Shown: positions 51,557 to 61,751 of the stretch, piece after piece
Position numbering within the stretch: the stretch's first letter is position 1
Layout: every line of letters starts with the position of its first letter
Assembly (NCBI GenBank): GCA_021300495.1
Contig: JAJTDK010000019.1
Location: 1 to 64,000 of the forward strand
DNA length: 64,000 bases
DNA from: Limnohabitans sp.
Lineage (GTDB): Bacteria > Pseudomonadota > Gammaproteobacteria > Burkholderiales > Burkholderiaceae_C
Direction of reading: 5' to 3'
Notes under the pieces: generated by a model
Seen by the model: only the letters and a program-made list of their open reading frames with translations
What the model was told of the DNA's origin: nothing
The model's database searches: none
Made by a program: the position numbers and the translations under genes

Positions 51557-54322
51557 ATGTTCAAGCCATCCAAGATCAGCCTGGCAGTCATGGTTCTCAT
51601 GAGCACAGGTTTTAGCCAAATGTCTATCGCTCAATCTTCAGGATTGGCAGAAGTCACAATCACTGGGTCTAATTTGAAGCGCGCTGACAAAGAAGGCACG
51701 TCCCCCATTCAGACCATTACAGCCAAAGAAATCGAACAGTCCGGAGCAAGCAGCGTTCTACAACTTTTAAAGGCAGTGCCTTCAATGGGTGTCGGTGGCT
51801 ACAACGACACGCCTGACCAAAACGGCTTTTCTAGGGGCGTTGCAACAGCCTCTTTGCGCGCTTTGGGCTCTACGTCCACATTGATTTTGCTCAACGGCCG
51901 ACGCATGACGCCTTCTGCTTATGCCAACCCTAACAATGGCCAGTCGACGCTTTATGACTTGAACAGCATTCCAATTTCTGCCATCGAGCGCATTGAAATT
52001 TTCAAAGATGGCGCTTCAGCTGTCTATGGCTCAGATGCCATGGCTGGTGTGATCAACTTCATTACCAAAGCAGGTTTTGTGGGTGGCGAGGTTTCTACAA
52101 GCATCGGCTCCAATGACAACCAAGAATTTGGTCGCCGCAATGTAAACGGCACCCTGGGTGTGGGCGATTACAAAGCAGATGGCAAGAGCTTGATGTTGTC
52201 TTTTGACTTGTCGACCCAGAATGCCACCACTGTGCGAGATGGCTCCTTTGACATCAGGGCCTCTGAATATGCTGCGATGAACAATCGCTTGAACCCCTAT
52301 TACAGCTACGTCACCAATCAGGTCGGCGGATCTGCTTATGGCATTGCAGCTTCAAGCTTCCTGTCAGGTCGCACTTTCTGTAACTACGATGGCGATGCAT
52401 TCACTGACGTGCAAACAGCCGGCGAAGACTTTAGTGTTTTAGGCATTGGTAAATTCCGGATCAATGAAAACTTATCCGCTTTTGGAGAATTTGCTTTCAA
52501 TGACACGAAAAGAACTTACCGCTCGCCTGCACGGACCATCAGTGGTACTTCTCCCACGACCAACTTCTTGGTAGGCGGCATTGCCGATCCGTTCCAAGCC
52601 ATTTTGCCCATCGGCCATCCTGACAATCCATTCAAAGATGCTCGCACGGCTGTGATCTATCGTTTTGACAACCTCAAAACGGGCACCAGTTTGCTTAACC
52701 AAAATGCACGGGTTTTGGGTGGCTTTAAAGGTGTTCAAGGCGTATGGGATTGGGAAACTGCAGTCTTGTGGAACCAGTCGCGTCGTGAAGAAACTTCCTA
52801 TGGCTTTCTTTACTTGCCCACTTTGCGCAAGTTGACGACCGAAAATCGTTCATTGGCTTCTCTCGCTGCAGATCCAACAATTTCCAGAGATTTGACCAAT
52901 GTCGGCGTTGCTGAAATTGTTCAGTGGGATGCCAAAGCCACGCGAGAGTTGGGACAGCTGGAGGGTGGCAAGATTGGCTTAGCGGTTGGTATCGAGGCCC
53001 GTCAAGAGCGCCTAGGCATCGATCCTGATCCTGCCAATGCACGCGGTGATATCTTAGGCTTGTCGACGACGGCCATTCAAAGTAAGCGAGACGTGGTGTC
53101 TTCTTTCTTCGAATTCCGTACACCGTTCACCAAAACTTTCGAGATGGATTTTGCAGGCCGTTTTGACAAGTACCCCAGTTTAAAAACCAATTTCGTACCC
53201 AAAGTGGGCGCCAAGTGGAAAGCACAAGACGGACTGGCTTTCAGGGGTACCTACTCAGAAGGTTTCCGTGCGCCCGCTTTGTCACAAGTGGCATCAGGTG
53301 GCGCGCAATTCTTCTTAAACGGTACGGTCGATCCAATTCGTTGTCCTGATGGCGTGACGCCTGTTGCAGGCGCAGACCAAACCGATTGCTCGAAGAGTGT
53401 GTCAGGCGTTGGTGGCTCCAACCCAGAACTCAAACCTGAGAAATCCAAGGGCTTCTCGCTGGGCATGATTTACTCACCCACCAAAGACATTGATGTTTTG
53501 ATTGACACCTACAAAGTGCGTCAAGAGAATGAAGTGGCATTGGGCAGCGCAACTTATCTGCTTGAGCACCCAGAACGATTTCCTGCGGATTCAATCACGC
53601 GTGACACCAATCCTTTGAACCAATTGAAGGATGCCAATGGCAACGCAATTCCAGGAACAGGCCCTTTGATTGCCGTCAAAACGCCATGGGTGAACCAAGG
53701 TGCCACTGAAATTACCGGCATTGACATTGAGTTGAAATCTCGCAACAACTTGGGCGAGTATGGCCGTTTGACATCTACGTTCAAGATGACGCACTTGATG
53801 TCCTACATGCGCGCAGAAGCACCTGGTGATTTCATGCGCAATGCCGTGGGTACCTATGGTGGTTTGAATGATTGGGCCACGTCCGTGGGTGCAATTCCGC
53901 GCAACCGCTTTAGCTTGTCAACCGCCCTAGAGCAGGGCTCACACATCTTCTTGGCAGCCATGAAGATGACCACCTCTATTTCTATGATGCGTCGCTATGA
54001 CGGCTCTACAGAATATCCAGTGGCATATTGTCACTACGGTTCTGGTCAGCCTAAAACTGCTACATCATTGGGTGGCGTGCCTCTGTACAACACCTATTAC
54101 CCAGATTGTAAAGTGCCATCGTGGAAAACATTTGATGTGGGTTACATGTACAACGGCATTAAGAACTTTAACCTGGGCGTGAACATCTCCAACGTGTTTG
54201 ACAAGCCAGCACCGTACTACCCTGGCTCTAATACCAGTACCACTGTGCAACAAGGTTACAACTCTGGGCTCTACAACAACACAGGTCGCTACACACGCTT
54301 TACAGCCAAGTACACTTTTTAA
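51557..54322 (+). CDS. TonB-dependent receptor (921 aa)
   Basis: Signal peptide, LAEVTITGSNLKR, plug (LRALGSTSTLILLNGRRMTPSAYA, IEIFKDGASAVYGSDAMAGVINFITK), C-terminal RYTRFTAKYTF. Confidence 0.93.
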   Translation: MFKPSKISLAVMVLMSTGFSQMSIAQSSGLAEVTITGSNLKRADKEGTSPIQTITAKEIEQSGASSVLQLLKAVPSMGVGGYNDTPDQNGFSRGVATASLRALGSTSTLILLNGRRMTPSAYANPNNGQSTLYDLNSIPISAIERIEIFKDGASAVYGSDAMAGVINFITKAGFVGGEVSTSIGSNDNQEFGRRNVNGTLGVGDYKADGKSLMLSFDLSTQNATTVRDGSFDIRASEYAAMNNRLNPYYSYVTNQVGGSAYGIAASSFLSGRTFCNYDGDAFTDVQTAGEDFSVLGIGKFRINENLSAFGEFAFNDTKRTYRSPARTISGTSPTTNFLVGGIADPFQAILPIGHPDNPFKDARTAVIYRFDNLKTGTSLLNQNARVLGGFKGVQGVWDWETAVLWNQSRREETSYGFLYLPTLRKLTTENRSLASLAADPTISRDLTNVGVAEIVQWDAKATRELGQLEGGKIGLAVGIEARQERLGIDPDPANARGDILGLSTTAIQSKRDVVSSFFEFRTPFTKTFEMDFAGRFDKYPSLKTNFVPKVGAKWKAQDGLAFRGTYSEGFRAPALSQVASGGAQFFLNGTVDPIRCPDGVTPVAGADQTDCSKSVSGVGGSNPELKPEKSKGFSLGMIYSPTKDIDVLIDTYKVRQENEVALGSATYLLEHPERFPADSITRDTNPLNQLKDANGNAIPGTGPLIAVKTPWVNQGATEITGIDIELKSRNNLGEYGRLTSTFKMTHLMSYMRAEAPGDFMRNAVGTYGGLNDWATSVGAIPRNRFSLSTALEQGSHIFLAAMKMTTSISMMRRYDGSTEYPVAYCHYGSGQPKTATSLGGVPLYNTYYPDCKVPSWKTFDVGYMYNGIKNFNLGVNISNVFDKPAPYYPGSNTSTTVQQGYNSGLYNNTGRYTRFTAKYTF

Positions 54323-54364
54323 GGCCGTATCTTTTGATTTAACGCTTAGTTGATCGTGACTACC

Positions 54365-54395
54365 AAAACGCCTCTTTTTGAGGCGTTTTTCTTTG
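54365..54395 (+). terminator. Rho-independent terminator after the TonB-dependent receptor
   Basis: aaaacgcctctttttgaggcgtttttctttg. Confidence 0.8.
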
Positions 54396-54461
54396 ATGAA
54401 GACTTATGACACATGGCATTCAGCTTGCGCTAAAGTACAGCATCTCTTGAAAATAAAAACC

Positions 54462-56708
54462 ATGTTCAGCCAAATCAAACGCTTGTATTTTTTTGTAGCC
54501 TGCACAATGGCTCTAAGCCTTCTGCTGGGCTGCGGTGGTGTCACGAACGAACCTGTACCCAAAGCCCTGCTGGCCGAAAATGTGTTGTTCAGCTCTTATC
54601 AAGAATCGCCTAAATATTTGGATTCCACTTCTTCTTACAGCAACAACGAAACGCCGTGGACTTATGCTGTCTACGAGCCGCCCTTGAAGTACCACTACCT
54701 CAAGAGGCCTTATGAATTGGAACCCCGTACCCTGACAGAGCTGCCCAGTGTTAAATTTTTGAGCAAGGAAGGCAAAGAGCTTTCGATTCAGACACCCGCT
54801 GATCAAATCGCAGAGAGTGTGTTTGAACTCAAAATTCAACCAGGCATTTTGTACCAGCCCCATCCTGCGTTTGCCAAGAAGCCAGATGGCGAGTACAGAT
54901 ATTTGTCTTTGAAGGAATCTGACTTTGAAGGCATTCGGAGGCCTTATGACTTTGAACACATGGGCACTAGAGAGTTGCGTGCAGAAGACTATGCCTACGC
55001 CATCAAACGTTTGGCAACGCCTCGCATCAAGTCACCCTCATTTGGCTTTTTGTCAGAAAAGATTGTGGGACTTGGCGAATATGGCAAACAAATCAAAACT
55101 TTCAATGAAAAACTGAAGGTCGGAAAAACAGCCAGAGAAGTCGGCCCCTTTGGCCATTTGCCTTGGCTGGACTTTAGAGAGCATGCGTTTTCTGGTGTTG
55201 AGGTGATAGATGCCCACACTCTGAAAATTCGAGTTGTTGGAAAATACCCTCAATTTAAATATTGGTTGGCCATGACCTTCCTTTCGCCTATCCCTTGGGA
55301 GGTTGATGCTTTTTACGCGCAAGAGGGCATGTCGCGGCGCAATTTAAATCCAGACACCTGGCCAGTCGGAACCGGGCCTTACATGCTCACCGAATATGTT
55401 CCCAATTCGCGCATGGAGTTGGTTCGAAATCCCAATTACCGAGGTGTTCCTTATCCATGCGAAGGTGAACCAGGCGACCAAGAAAAAGGCCTGCTGAAGG
55501 ACTGTGGCAAAAGAACGCCCTTTGTTGACAAGGTGGTGTCGGTCATCGAAAAAGAAGGAACTTCTGTGGCCACCAAATTCATCCAAGGCTACTACGACAT
55601 TCCGCAACTTGAACGTGGCGAGCCAGGCATTGGCTATCAGGTTTCAATTCAAGATGGCACCGGACGTGCCAAAGAATTGCTTGAACGAAAAATCCAACTG
55701 CCCAGCACCATTCAGGTTGGTTTTTGGCACTTCGGTTTCAATTGGTTAGACCCCGTTGTTGGTTTGGGTAAAACACCAGAAGACCAAGTTCGAAATAAAA
55801 AATTGAGGCAAGCATTGGCCATTGCCTTTGACTTTGAAGAGTATGTCTCTATCTTCGAAGATGACCGTGCTCAGGTCAATCACAGCGTGGTCGTACCTGG
55901 TTTATTTGGTAACAACTTGTCCAATCCCAACCCCGTCATTTACGACAAAATGTCAGATGGCAAATTCAAACGCAAGTCAATTGAAGTTGCTAAAAAATTA
56001 TTGGCTGAGGCAGGCTACCCAGACGGTCGAGATCTCAAAACAGGGCAACCCTTGGTATTGAACTACGACACGCAGGGCGTAGGGCCTGGATACAAAGCAC
56101 GCTTGGATTGGGTGTCTAAACAGTTTGCCAAGCTCAATGTTCAAATTGAAATTCGCAACACAGACTACAACCGTTTTCAAGACAAGATGCGCAAAGGTTC
56201 AGCCCAATTCTTTTTTTGGGGCTGGCTGGCCGACTACCCAGACCCAGAGAATTTCCTTTTCTTGTTATACGGCCCCAACTCCAAGGCCAAGTTTGATGGA
56301 GAAAATGCTGCCAATTTCGCAAATCCTGAATTCGATCAGTTGTTCGATCGCATGAAGGACTTGGAAGATACGCCTGAAAGGGCCGCCATGATTGCCCGCA
56401 TGATTGCAATCATGCAGGAAGAAATGCCCATGCTGTTTGGTTGGTCTGAAGAGTTTGGTGGCGCCTACCACCAGTGGGTGGGCAATGGTAAGCCCTCCAA
56501 TATCATTCGCGACAGCTTGCCTTATTTGAGAATTGATGCGCCACTGCGCACCAGCAAAATCAAAGAGTGGAACCAAGCCATTTGGTGGCCTCTAGCTGCA
56601 CTTCCTCTCTTGTTACTTGCAGTGGCTTGGCCTGCATGGCAAGCTTGGAAAAGGCGTCAATTACAGCGTGCCGTTCAAACGGGCGTTGCCACACCCAGGA
56701 GTTTGTGA
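54462..56708 (+). CDS. Peptide ABC transporter substrate-binding protein (family 5) with lipobox and C-terminal TM helix
   Basis: N-terminal LLLGCGG lipobox; SBP family 5 body (WPVGTGPYMLTEYVPNSRMELVRNPNYRG); C-terminal IWWPLAALPLLLLAVAWPAWQAWKRRQ. Confidence 0.85.
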   Translation: MFSQIKRLYFFVACTMALSLLLGCGGVTNEPVPKALLAENVLFSSYQESPKYLDSTSSYSNNETPWTYAVYEPPLKYHYLKRPYELEPRTLTELPSVKFLSKEGKELSIQTPADQIAESVFELKIQPGILYQPHPAFAKKPDGEYRYLSLKESDFEGIRRPYDFEHMGTRELRAEDYAYAIKRLATPRIKSPSFGFLSEKIVGLGEYGKQIKTFNEKLKVGKTAREVGPFGHLPWLDFREHAFSGVEVIDAHTLKIRVVGKYPQFKYWLAMTFLSPIPWEVDAFYAQEGMSRRNLNPDTWPVGTGPYMLTEYVPNSRMELVRNPNYRGVPYPCEGEPGDQEKGLLKDCGKRTPFVDKVVSVIEKEGTSVATKFIQGYYDIPQLERGEPGIGYQVSIQDGTGRAKELLERKIQLPSTIQVGFWHFGFNWLDPVVGLGKTPEDQVRNKKLRQALAIAFDFEEYVSIFEDDRAQVNHSVVVPGLFGNNLSNPNPVIYDKMSDGKFKRKSIEVAKKLLAEAGYPDGRDLKTGQPLVLNYDTQGVGPGYKARLDWVSKQFAKLNVQIEIRNTDYNRFQDKMRKGSAQFFFWGWLADYPDPENFLFLLYGPNSKAKFDGENAANFANPEFDQLFDRMKDLEDTPERAAMIARMIAIMQEEMPMLFGWSEEFGGAYHQWVGNGKPSNIIRDSLPYLRIDAPLRTSKIKEWNQAIWWPLAALPLLLLAVAWPAWQAWKRRQLQRAVQTGVATPRSL

Positions 56709-57685
56709 TGTTGCGATTTTTAACACGCAAGTTGGCCTATGGTTTGGCCATTTTGATCGGCATCAACTTGCTCACCTTTGTACTTTTTTTCAAAGTCAAT
56801 ACACCAGACGACATGGCACGCATGCAACTGGGTGGTAAGCGCGTCACACCCGAAGCCATTGAAAAATGGAAGGCAGAACGGGGCTACGACCGGCCTTTGT
56901 TTTTCAATGAACAAGAGCAGGGCATTGCAAAACTAAGCAATACATTATTTACGGACAGTTCTTTGTGCATGTTTGCCTTTGACTTTGGTCGCGCTGACAG
57001 TGGCCGTGACATTGCTTCAGAAATTGTGAGGCGTGCAGGGCCCTCCATTGCCTTGGCTTTACCGACCTTTGTTGTTGGCTTAGGCGTGTCGATTGTGTTG
57101 GCTCTGGGCTTGGCATTTTTCAGAGCCACCTACCTTGATTTTTGGGGCACCGTTTTGTGCGTGGTGTTCATGTCCATTTCGTCGCTTTTTTTCATTGTGA
57201 TGGGGCAGTTCATGTTCTCGCGAGTGCTGCAGCTCATGCCCGTTTCGGGCTTTGCGCCAGGGATGGATGCTTGGCGTTTCTTGGTGCTGCCAATAGCTGT
57301 GGGGATCTTGTCTAGACTGGGTGGCGAAGTGCGATTTAACAGAACGCTTTTCATGGAAGAAATTGGCAAGGACTATGTTCGGACCGCTAGATCCAAAGGC
57401 TTGTCTGAAAGCAGAGTCCTTTTGGTTCATGTTCTTCGAAATGCACTCATCCCCATCTTGAGTGCTTCTGTGGCAGTGATTCCTTTGCTGTTCATGGGGA
57501 GCTTAATCACAGAATCATTTTTTGCCATTCCAGGTTTAGGCAGTTATTTAATTGAAGCCATTGCAGGCCAAGACTTTGCCATCGTTCGTGCGATGGTTTT
57601 CATAGGTTCATTTTTGTACATCCTTGGTTTGATCTTGACAGACATCAGCTATACCTTGGCTGACCCACGCATTCGTTTGCAGTAA
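56708..57685 (+). CDS. ABC transporter permease (YejB/DppB-like)
   Basis: MLRFLTRKLAYGLAILIGINLLTFVLFF, KDYVRTARSKGLSESRVLLVHVLRNALIPIL, ends ISYTLADPRIRLQ. Confidence 0.9.
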   Translation: MLRFLTRKLAYGLAILIGINLLTFVLFFKVNTPDDMARMQLGGKRVTPEAIEKWKAERGYDRPLFFNEQEQGIAKLSNTLFTDSSLCMFAFDFGRADSGRDIASEIVRRAGPSIALALPTFVVGLGVSIVLALGLAFFRATYLDFWGTVLCVVFMSISSLFFIVMGQFMFSRVLQLMPVSGFAPGMDAWRFLVLPIAVGILSRLGGEVRFNRTLFMEEIGKDYVRTARSKGLSESRVLLVHVLRNALIPILSASVAVIPLLFMGSLITESFFAIPGLGSYLIEAIAGQDFAIVRAMVFIGSFLYILGLILTDISYTLADPRIRLQ

Positions 57686-57692
57686 GCCCACC

Positions 57693-59135
57693 ATGCAACC
57701 CGTATTCCTGTTAACCGATATTTTTGTTTATGCCATCCTGGTGTTTGTACTTTGGTACATCTGGCATGTTCGGTCAGATCGCAACCTAAGAGCCAATTGG
57801 CGCTTGGCCATGAAACGGCCTGTGGCCATGGTCAGCAGCATGGTCTTGGGTTTCTTTTTGTTGGTGGCGTTCACAGACTCCATTCATTACAGAAAAGCTT
57901 TACCCTCAGAACCAGGCCAGGCTGTTCAATATTCATCTGAAGCCAATTCAGTTCTTGATGAAATATTGCAACCCCTCGCAACTGCCAGAGAGCGAAGTTA
58001 TTCTGAACCATTGTCGGCAGTCGCATTTCGAAAAGAAACTTTCGAGCGTGATGGGGTGTCAGTCCGTGACTATCCTCGCCTGCGGTTTGGTGGCAAACAT
58101 CTCGACCAACCTGAGCTTCAACTTTCGGCTGATATTTCTAAACGAACTGCCGTTGCACTTGGGTGGGGAGCCTGCATTGTGGTTGGCGTACTCATGCTTG
58201 GACTTTTGCTGGCCAGTTATAGAAGCCAGCAAAGTTTGGCAATCGTTGCCTCTCAATTTATTAATGGGAAAACCGAATGGCCGTGGCGCTCCATGGCTAT
58301 CATCTTCACGCTCATGACCCTGGCAATTTGCTGGGTGGCATTCCTTTCACAGGGCTACCATGTGTTTGGCACTGATCGAACTGGCAATTCAGTGTTGGTC
58401 TTCGCCATGAAGAGCGTTCGCACCGCCTTGGTCATTGGTGGGTTAACGACGTTGGTGGTATTGCCTTTGGCGCTGCTGCTGGGCGTCATGGCTGGCTATC
58501 TGCGTGGCTGGGTGGATGAGGTCATTCAATATGTCTACACCCTGCTTGCATCGATTCCAGATGTTCTCTTGATTGCAGCCTCGGTGTTGCTGCTCCAAGT
58601 CTTCATCGATAAAAATCAAGGTATTTTTGAAACATCTTTAGAACGTGCCGATGCCCGTTTGTTTTTCTTGTGCCTGATCTTAGGAATCACCTCGTTCACG
58701 GGACTGTGCCGTCTGGTTCGCGGTGAAACTTTGAAGTTGCGCGAATTGGAATACATCCAATCTGCCAGAGCTTTTGGTGTCTCTACACCTCGTGTTTTAT
58801 GGCGTCACATCATCCCTAACTTAATGCACTTGGTGCTGATCAATACCGTCATGCAATTTTCTAGCTTTGTCTTGGCTGAAGCTGTTTTGTCCTATGTCGG
58901 AGTGGGCGTCGATCCAAAGACAGCCAGTTTTGGCGTGATGATCAACACCGCCCGTGCTGAGCTGGCGGCGACGCCTTTGGTTTGGTGGTCATTGACGACC
59001 GCCTTCGGATTCATGTTCCTGATTGTCCTCAGTGCCAACTTACTGGCCGATGCCATCAGAGATGCTTTTGATCCTCGAACCAGACTTCGCAGTGCAAGTT
59101 CGGCATCAGCCCCAACGCAAGAGGTGGCAGCATGA
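57693..59135 (+). CDS. ABC transporter permease (YejE/DppC-like) with long N-terminal extension
   Basis: C-terminal half is canonical (HVFGTDRTGNSVLVFAMKSVRTAL, SARAFGVSTPRVLWRHIIPNLMHL, ADAIRDAFDPR), preceded by about 220 aa with several extra TM segments. Confidence 0.88.
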   Translation: MQPVFLLTDIFVYAILVFVLWYIWHVRSDRNLRANWRLAMKRPVAMVSSMVLGFFLLVAFTDSIHYRKALPSEPGQAVQYSSEANSVLDEILQPLATARERSYSEPLSAVAFRKETFERDGVSVRDYPRLRFGGKHLDQPELQLSADISKRTAVALGWGACIVVGVLMLGLLLASYRSQQSLAIVASQFINGKTEWPWRSMAIIFTLMTLAICWVAFLSQGYHVFGTDRTGNSVLVFAMKSVRTALVIGGLTTLVVLPLALLLGVMAGYLRGWVDEVIQYVYTLLASIPDVLLIAASVLLLQVFIDKNQGIFETSLERADARLFFLCLILGITSFTGLCRLVRGETLKLRELEYIQSARAFGVSTPRVLWRHIIPNLMHLVLINTVMQFSSFVLAEAVLSYVGVGVDPKTASFGVMINTARAELAATPLVWWSLTTAFGFMFLIVLSANLLADAIRDAFDPRTRLRSASSASAPTQEVAA

Positions 59136-60967
59136 CCCAACAACTGAATGTGAAGAATCTGGTGGTTGATTTGCAAACAGAGTCGGGCATGGCCCGCGCG
59201 GTGGACGCACTCAATTTGACCCTTCAAAAAGGCCAAACATTTGCATTGGTCGGCGAATCGGGTTGCGGTAAATCCATGACCGCACTTTCTTTGCTTCGCC
59301 TGTTACCTGACAATGCTGTGATCCAAAGTGGCCAAGTCAAATTATCGGATGTTGATGTATTTCAGCTCAGTGAAAATCAGATGCGATCGATTCGGGGGCG
59401 CCGAATCTCCATCATTTTTCAAGAGCCCTCCACCAGCCTGAATCCGGTCATGACGGTAGGCGATCAAATTTTGGAAGTCATTTCTCAGCACACTTCATTG
59501 AAGGGGGAGGCGGCTCGTGGGCGTGCGCTTGAATGGCTGACCAAAGTAGGCTTGCCAGAGCCTGCAAGGCGAATGGGCAGTTACCCTTTTGAAATGTCTG
59601 GGGGGCAATTGCAGAGAGTGATGATTGCCATCGCCTTGGCGGCAGAACCAGATTTATTGATTGCAGACGAGCCCACAACGGCTCTTGATGTGACCATTCA
59701 AGCGCAAATTTTGGATTTACTTAAAAGCCTGCAAAAGGAGCGCGGCATGGCCATGCTTCTCATCACCCATGATTTGGCCGTTGTGAGTGGCATGGCTGAT
59801 CAAGTGGCCTTGATGTATGCGGGTCAAATTGTTGAAGTCGCTTCGGCTGCAGATTTTTTTGTCCGACCCTCGCACCCTTATGCCAAGTTACTGCTTCAGG
59901 CATTGCCGGGAGAAGACTTACGAGGTCGTCAATTAGCGGCCATTCATGGCACTGTGCCTGCTCTGACGCAAGTTTTTCAAGGGTGTCGCTTTGCGCCAAG
60001 ATGCCCCTATCAAATGGCGTCATGTGTTGAAAAACCCGTCACCATGACAGCCTTGGCAGAAGATCACCATGTTCGATGTGTCAGGGCTAATGATGTCGGA
60101 CTGCAAGCCTTGTCTCTTTCACCATTGCGCGATCGTTCCAGCATGGTGTCCGTCGATCATTCAGTCTTGCTCTCTGTACAAAACTTGTCAGTGACTTATT
60201 CAATGGGCGGTGGGGTCTTGGGGGGGCGCCAAAGTTTTCAGGCAGTTAAGAACGTCAGTTTTGACATTCAAAAAGGTCAAACATTGGCTTTGGTTGGGGA
60301 GTCAGGTTGCGGCAAAACCACCATCGGCAAAGCGCTTCTTCAATTGTTAACACCACAAACTCAGGTCACTGGCCATGCTGTTCTTCAGGGACAAAATTTG
60401 TTTCAATTAAAAGGACGCGACCTGATGGCGTCGCGTCGTCAATTGCAAATTATTTTCCAAAATCCTTTTGCCTCTTTGAATCCTCGCATGCGCGTGCAGG
60501 AAATATTGGAGGAGGGCATGAAGAGCCTTCACCCGGAGTGGTCGACCCACCAGCGTCATGCAGACTTGAAGGTTTTGATGGACCAAGTGGGTCTGCGCAA
60601 GGATGCCCTAGACCGATACCCTCACGAATTTTCTGGTGGCCAGCGTCAAAGAATTGCCATTGCAAGAGCGTTGGCTGTGAAACCAAGTTTGATCGTTTGT
60701 GATGAGCCCACATCGGCACTGGATGTCTCGGTACAGGCGCAAATTTTGAACTTGCTCAAAGAACTTCAAGATTCGCTGGGCGTCAGCTTCCTTTTTGTGA
60801 CCCACAACATCGGGGTTGTGGCTTATTTGGCTGACAAGGTGGCTGTCATGCATGAAGGGGAAATTGTGGAAATTGGAGATGCTTCTCAAATTTTGAACAA
60901 TCCGCAGGCAATTTATACAAAAACCTTGCTTTCAGCCGTGCCTCAACTGAACCAGACACTGGTCTAA
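59132..60967 (+). CDS. Dual-NBD peptide ABC transporter ATP-binding protein (YejF-like)
   Basis: Two complete NBDs: [33 protein letters not shown] and [33 protein letters not shown]. Confidence 0.93.
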   Translation: MTQQLNVKNLVVDLQTESGMARAVDALNLTLQKGQTFALVGESGCGKSMTALSLLRLLPDNAVIQSGQVKLSDVDVFQLSENQMRSIRGRRISIIFQEPSTSLNPVMTVGDQILEVISQHTSLKGEAARGRALEWLTKVGLPEPARRMGSYPFEMSGGQLQRVMIAIALAAEPDLLIADEPTTALDVTIQAQILDLLKSLQKERGMAMLLITHDLAVVSGMADQVALMYAGQIVEVASAADFFVRPSHPYAKLLLQALPGEDLRGRQLAAIHGTVPALTQVFQGCRFAPRCPYQMASCVEKPVTMTALAEDHHVRCVRANDVGLQALSLSPLRDRSSMVSVDHSVLLSVQNLSVTYSMGGGVLGGRQSFQAVKNVSFDIQKGQTLALVGESGCGKTTIGKALLQLLTPQTQVTGHAVLQGQNLFQLKGRDLMASRRQLQIIFQNPFASLNPRMRVQEILEEGMKSLHPEWSTHQRHADLKVLMDQVGLRKDALDRYPHEFSGGQRQRIAIARALAVKPSLIVCDEPTSALDVSVQAQILNLLKELQDSLGVSFLFVTHNIGVVAYLADKVAVMHEGEIVEIGDASQILNNPQAIYTKTLLSAVPQLNQTLV

Positions 60968-61039
60968 GTTGCCGTTTTTTTCCAACAAAATCGTTCCAAA
61001 TCAAGTATTTATGGATTAGAATGCGGGTTCACGACCAAA

Positions 61040-61068
61040 CGGGCGGGTTTTCACCGCCCGTTTTTTTT
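61040..61068 (+). terminator. Intrinsic terminator or leader attenuator between the yejF-like gene and rimP
   Basis: cgggcgggttttcaccgcccgtttttttt: GC stem plus 8 Ts. Confidence 0.8.
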
Positions 61069-61165
61069 GGCCGATCGATTAGTGAGCAGGGTTTTTACTG
61101 CTCATCAATCTATGAAAAAAATGAACGAATTTTGAGTCAACCCTTTTTAAAAAGATCCATTTCGC

Positions 61166-61750
61166 GTGGCATTGCAGCAGATTGTTGAAGAAACCGTAGC
61201 CGGCTTGGGCTATGAACTGGTTGAGATTGAACGCTCAGCCGGTGGTCTTGTGCGCATCACCATCGACAACCCATGGCAAGACGGTGTGGACCGATTTGAA
61301 ATCCCCTTGGTCACAGTTGAAGATTGTGAAAAGGTTAATCGGCAATTGATGTTTGCTCTGGAGGTGGATGGTGCCGAGTACCGCCGTTTAGAAGTGTCAT
61401 CACCTGGCATTGACCGTCCGCTGCGCAATGAAAAAGACTTAGCTCGCTTTGAAGGTGAGTTAATTGATATCACGTTGAAGGCCCCCTTGGGTGAGGCCGC
61501 AGCTGGTTTGGTCAATGCAACGCGCAAGAAGTTCAGGGGAACACTTGAAAAAGCCGATGCCGAGAATACGTGGCAAATTGTTTGGTCAGATGCACCAGAG
61601 CCAAAGCCGGGTGCGCGTGTCAGCAAAAATCGTCCGCCAGTGCCCATGCAGGTGCTTGGCTTTTATTTGAATGAATTAAGAGAGGCGCGTCTCGCGCCAG
61701 TGGTTGATTTCAAGGGCCGCAAGCCCAAAACAGACTTAGGAGAGAAATAA
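61166..61750 (+). CDS. rimP: Ribosome maturation factor RimP
   Basis: GTG start; [33 protein letters not shown]...[24 protein letters not shown]; upstream of nusA. Confidence 0.94.
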   Translation: MALQQIVEETVAGLGYELVEIERSAGGLVRITIDNPWQDGVDRFEIPLVTVEDCEKVNRQLMFALEVDGAEYRRLEVSSPGIDRPLRNEKDLARFEGELIDITLKAPLGEAAAGLVNATRKKFRGTLEKADAENTWQIVWSDAPEPKPGARVSKNRPPVPMQVLGFYLNELREARLAPVVDFKGRKPKTDLGEK

Positions 61751-61751
61751 C

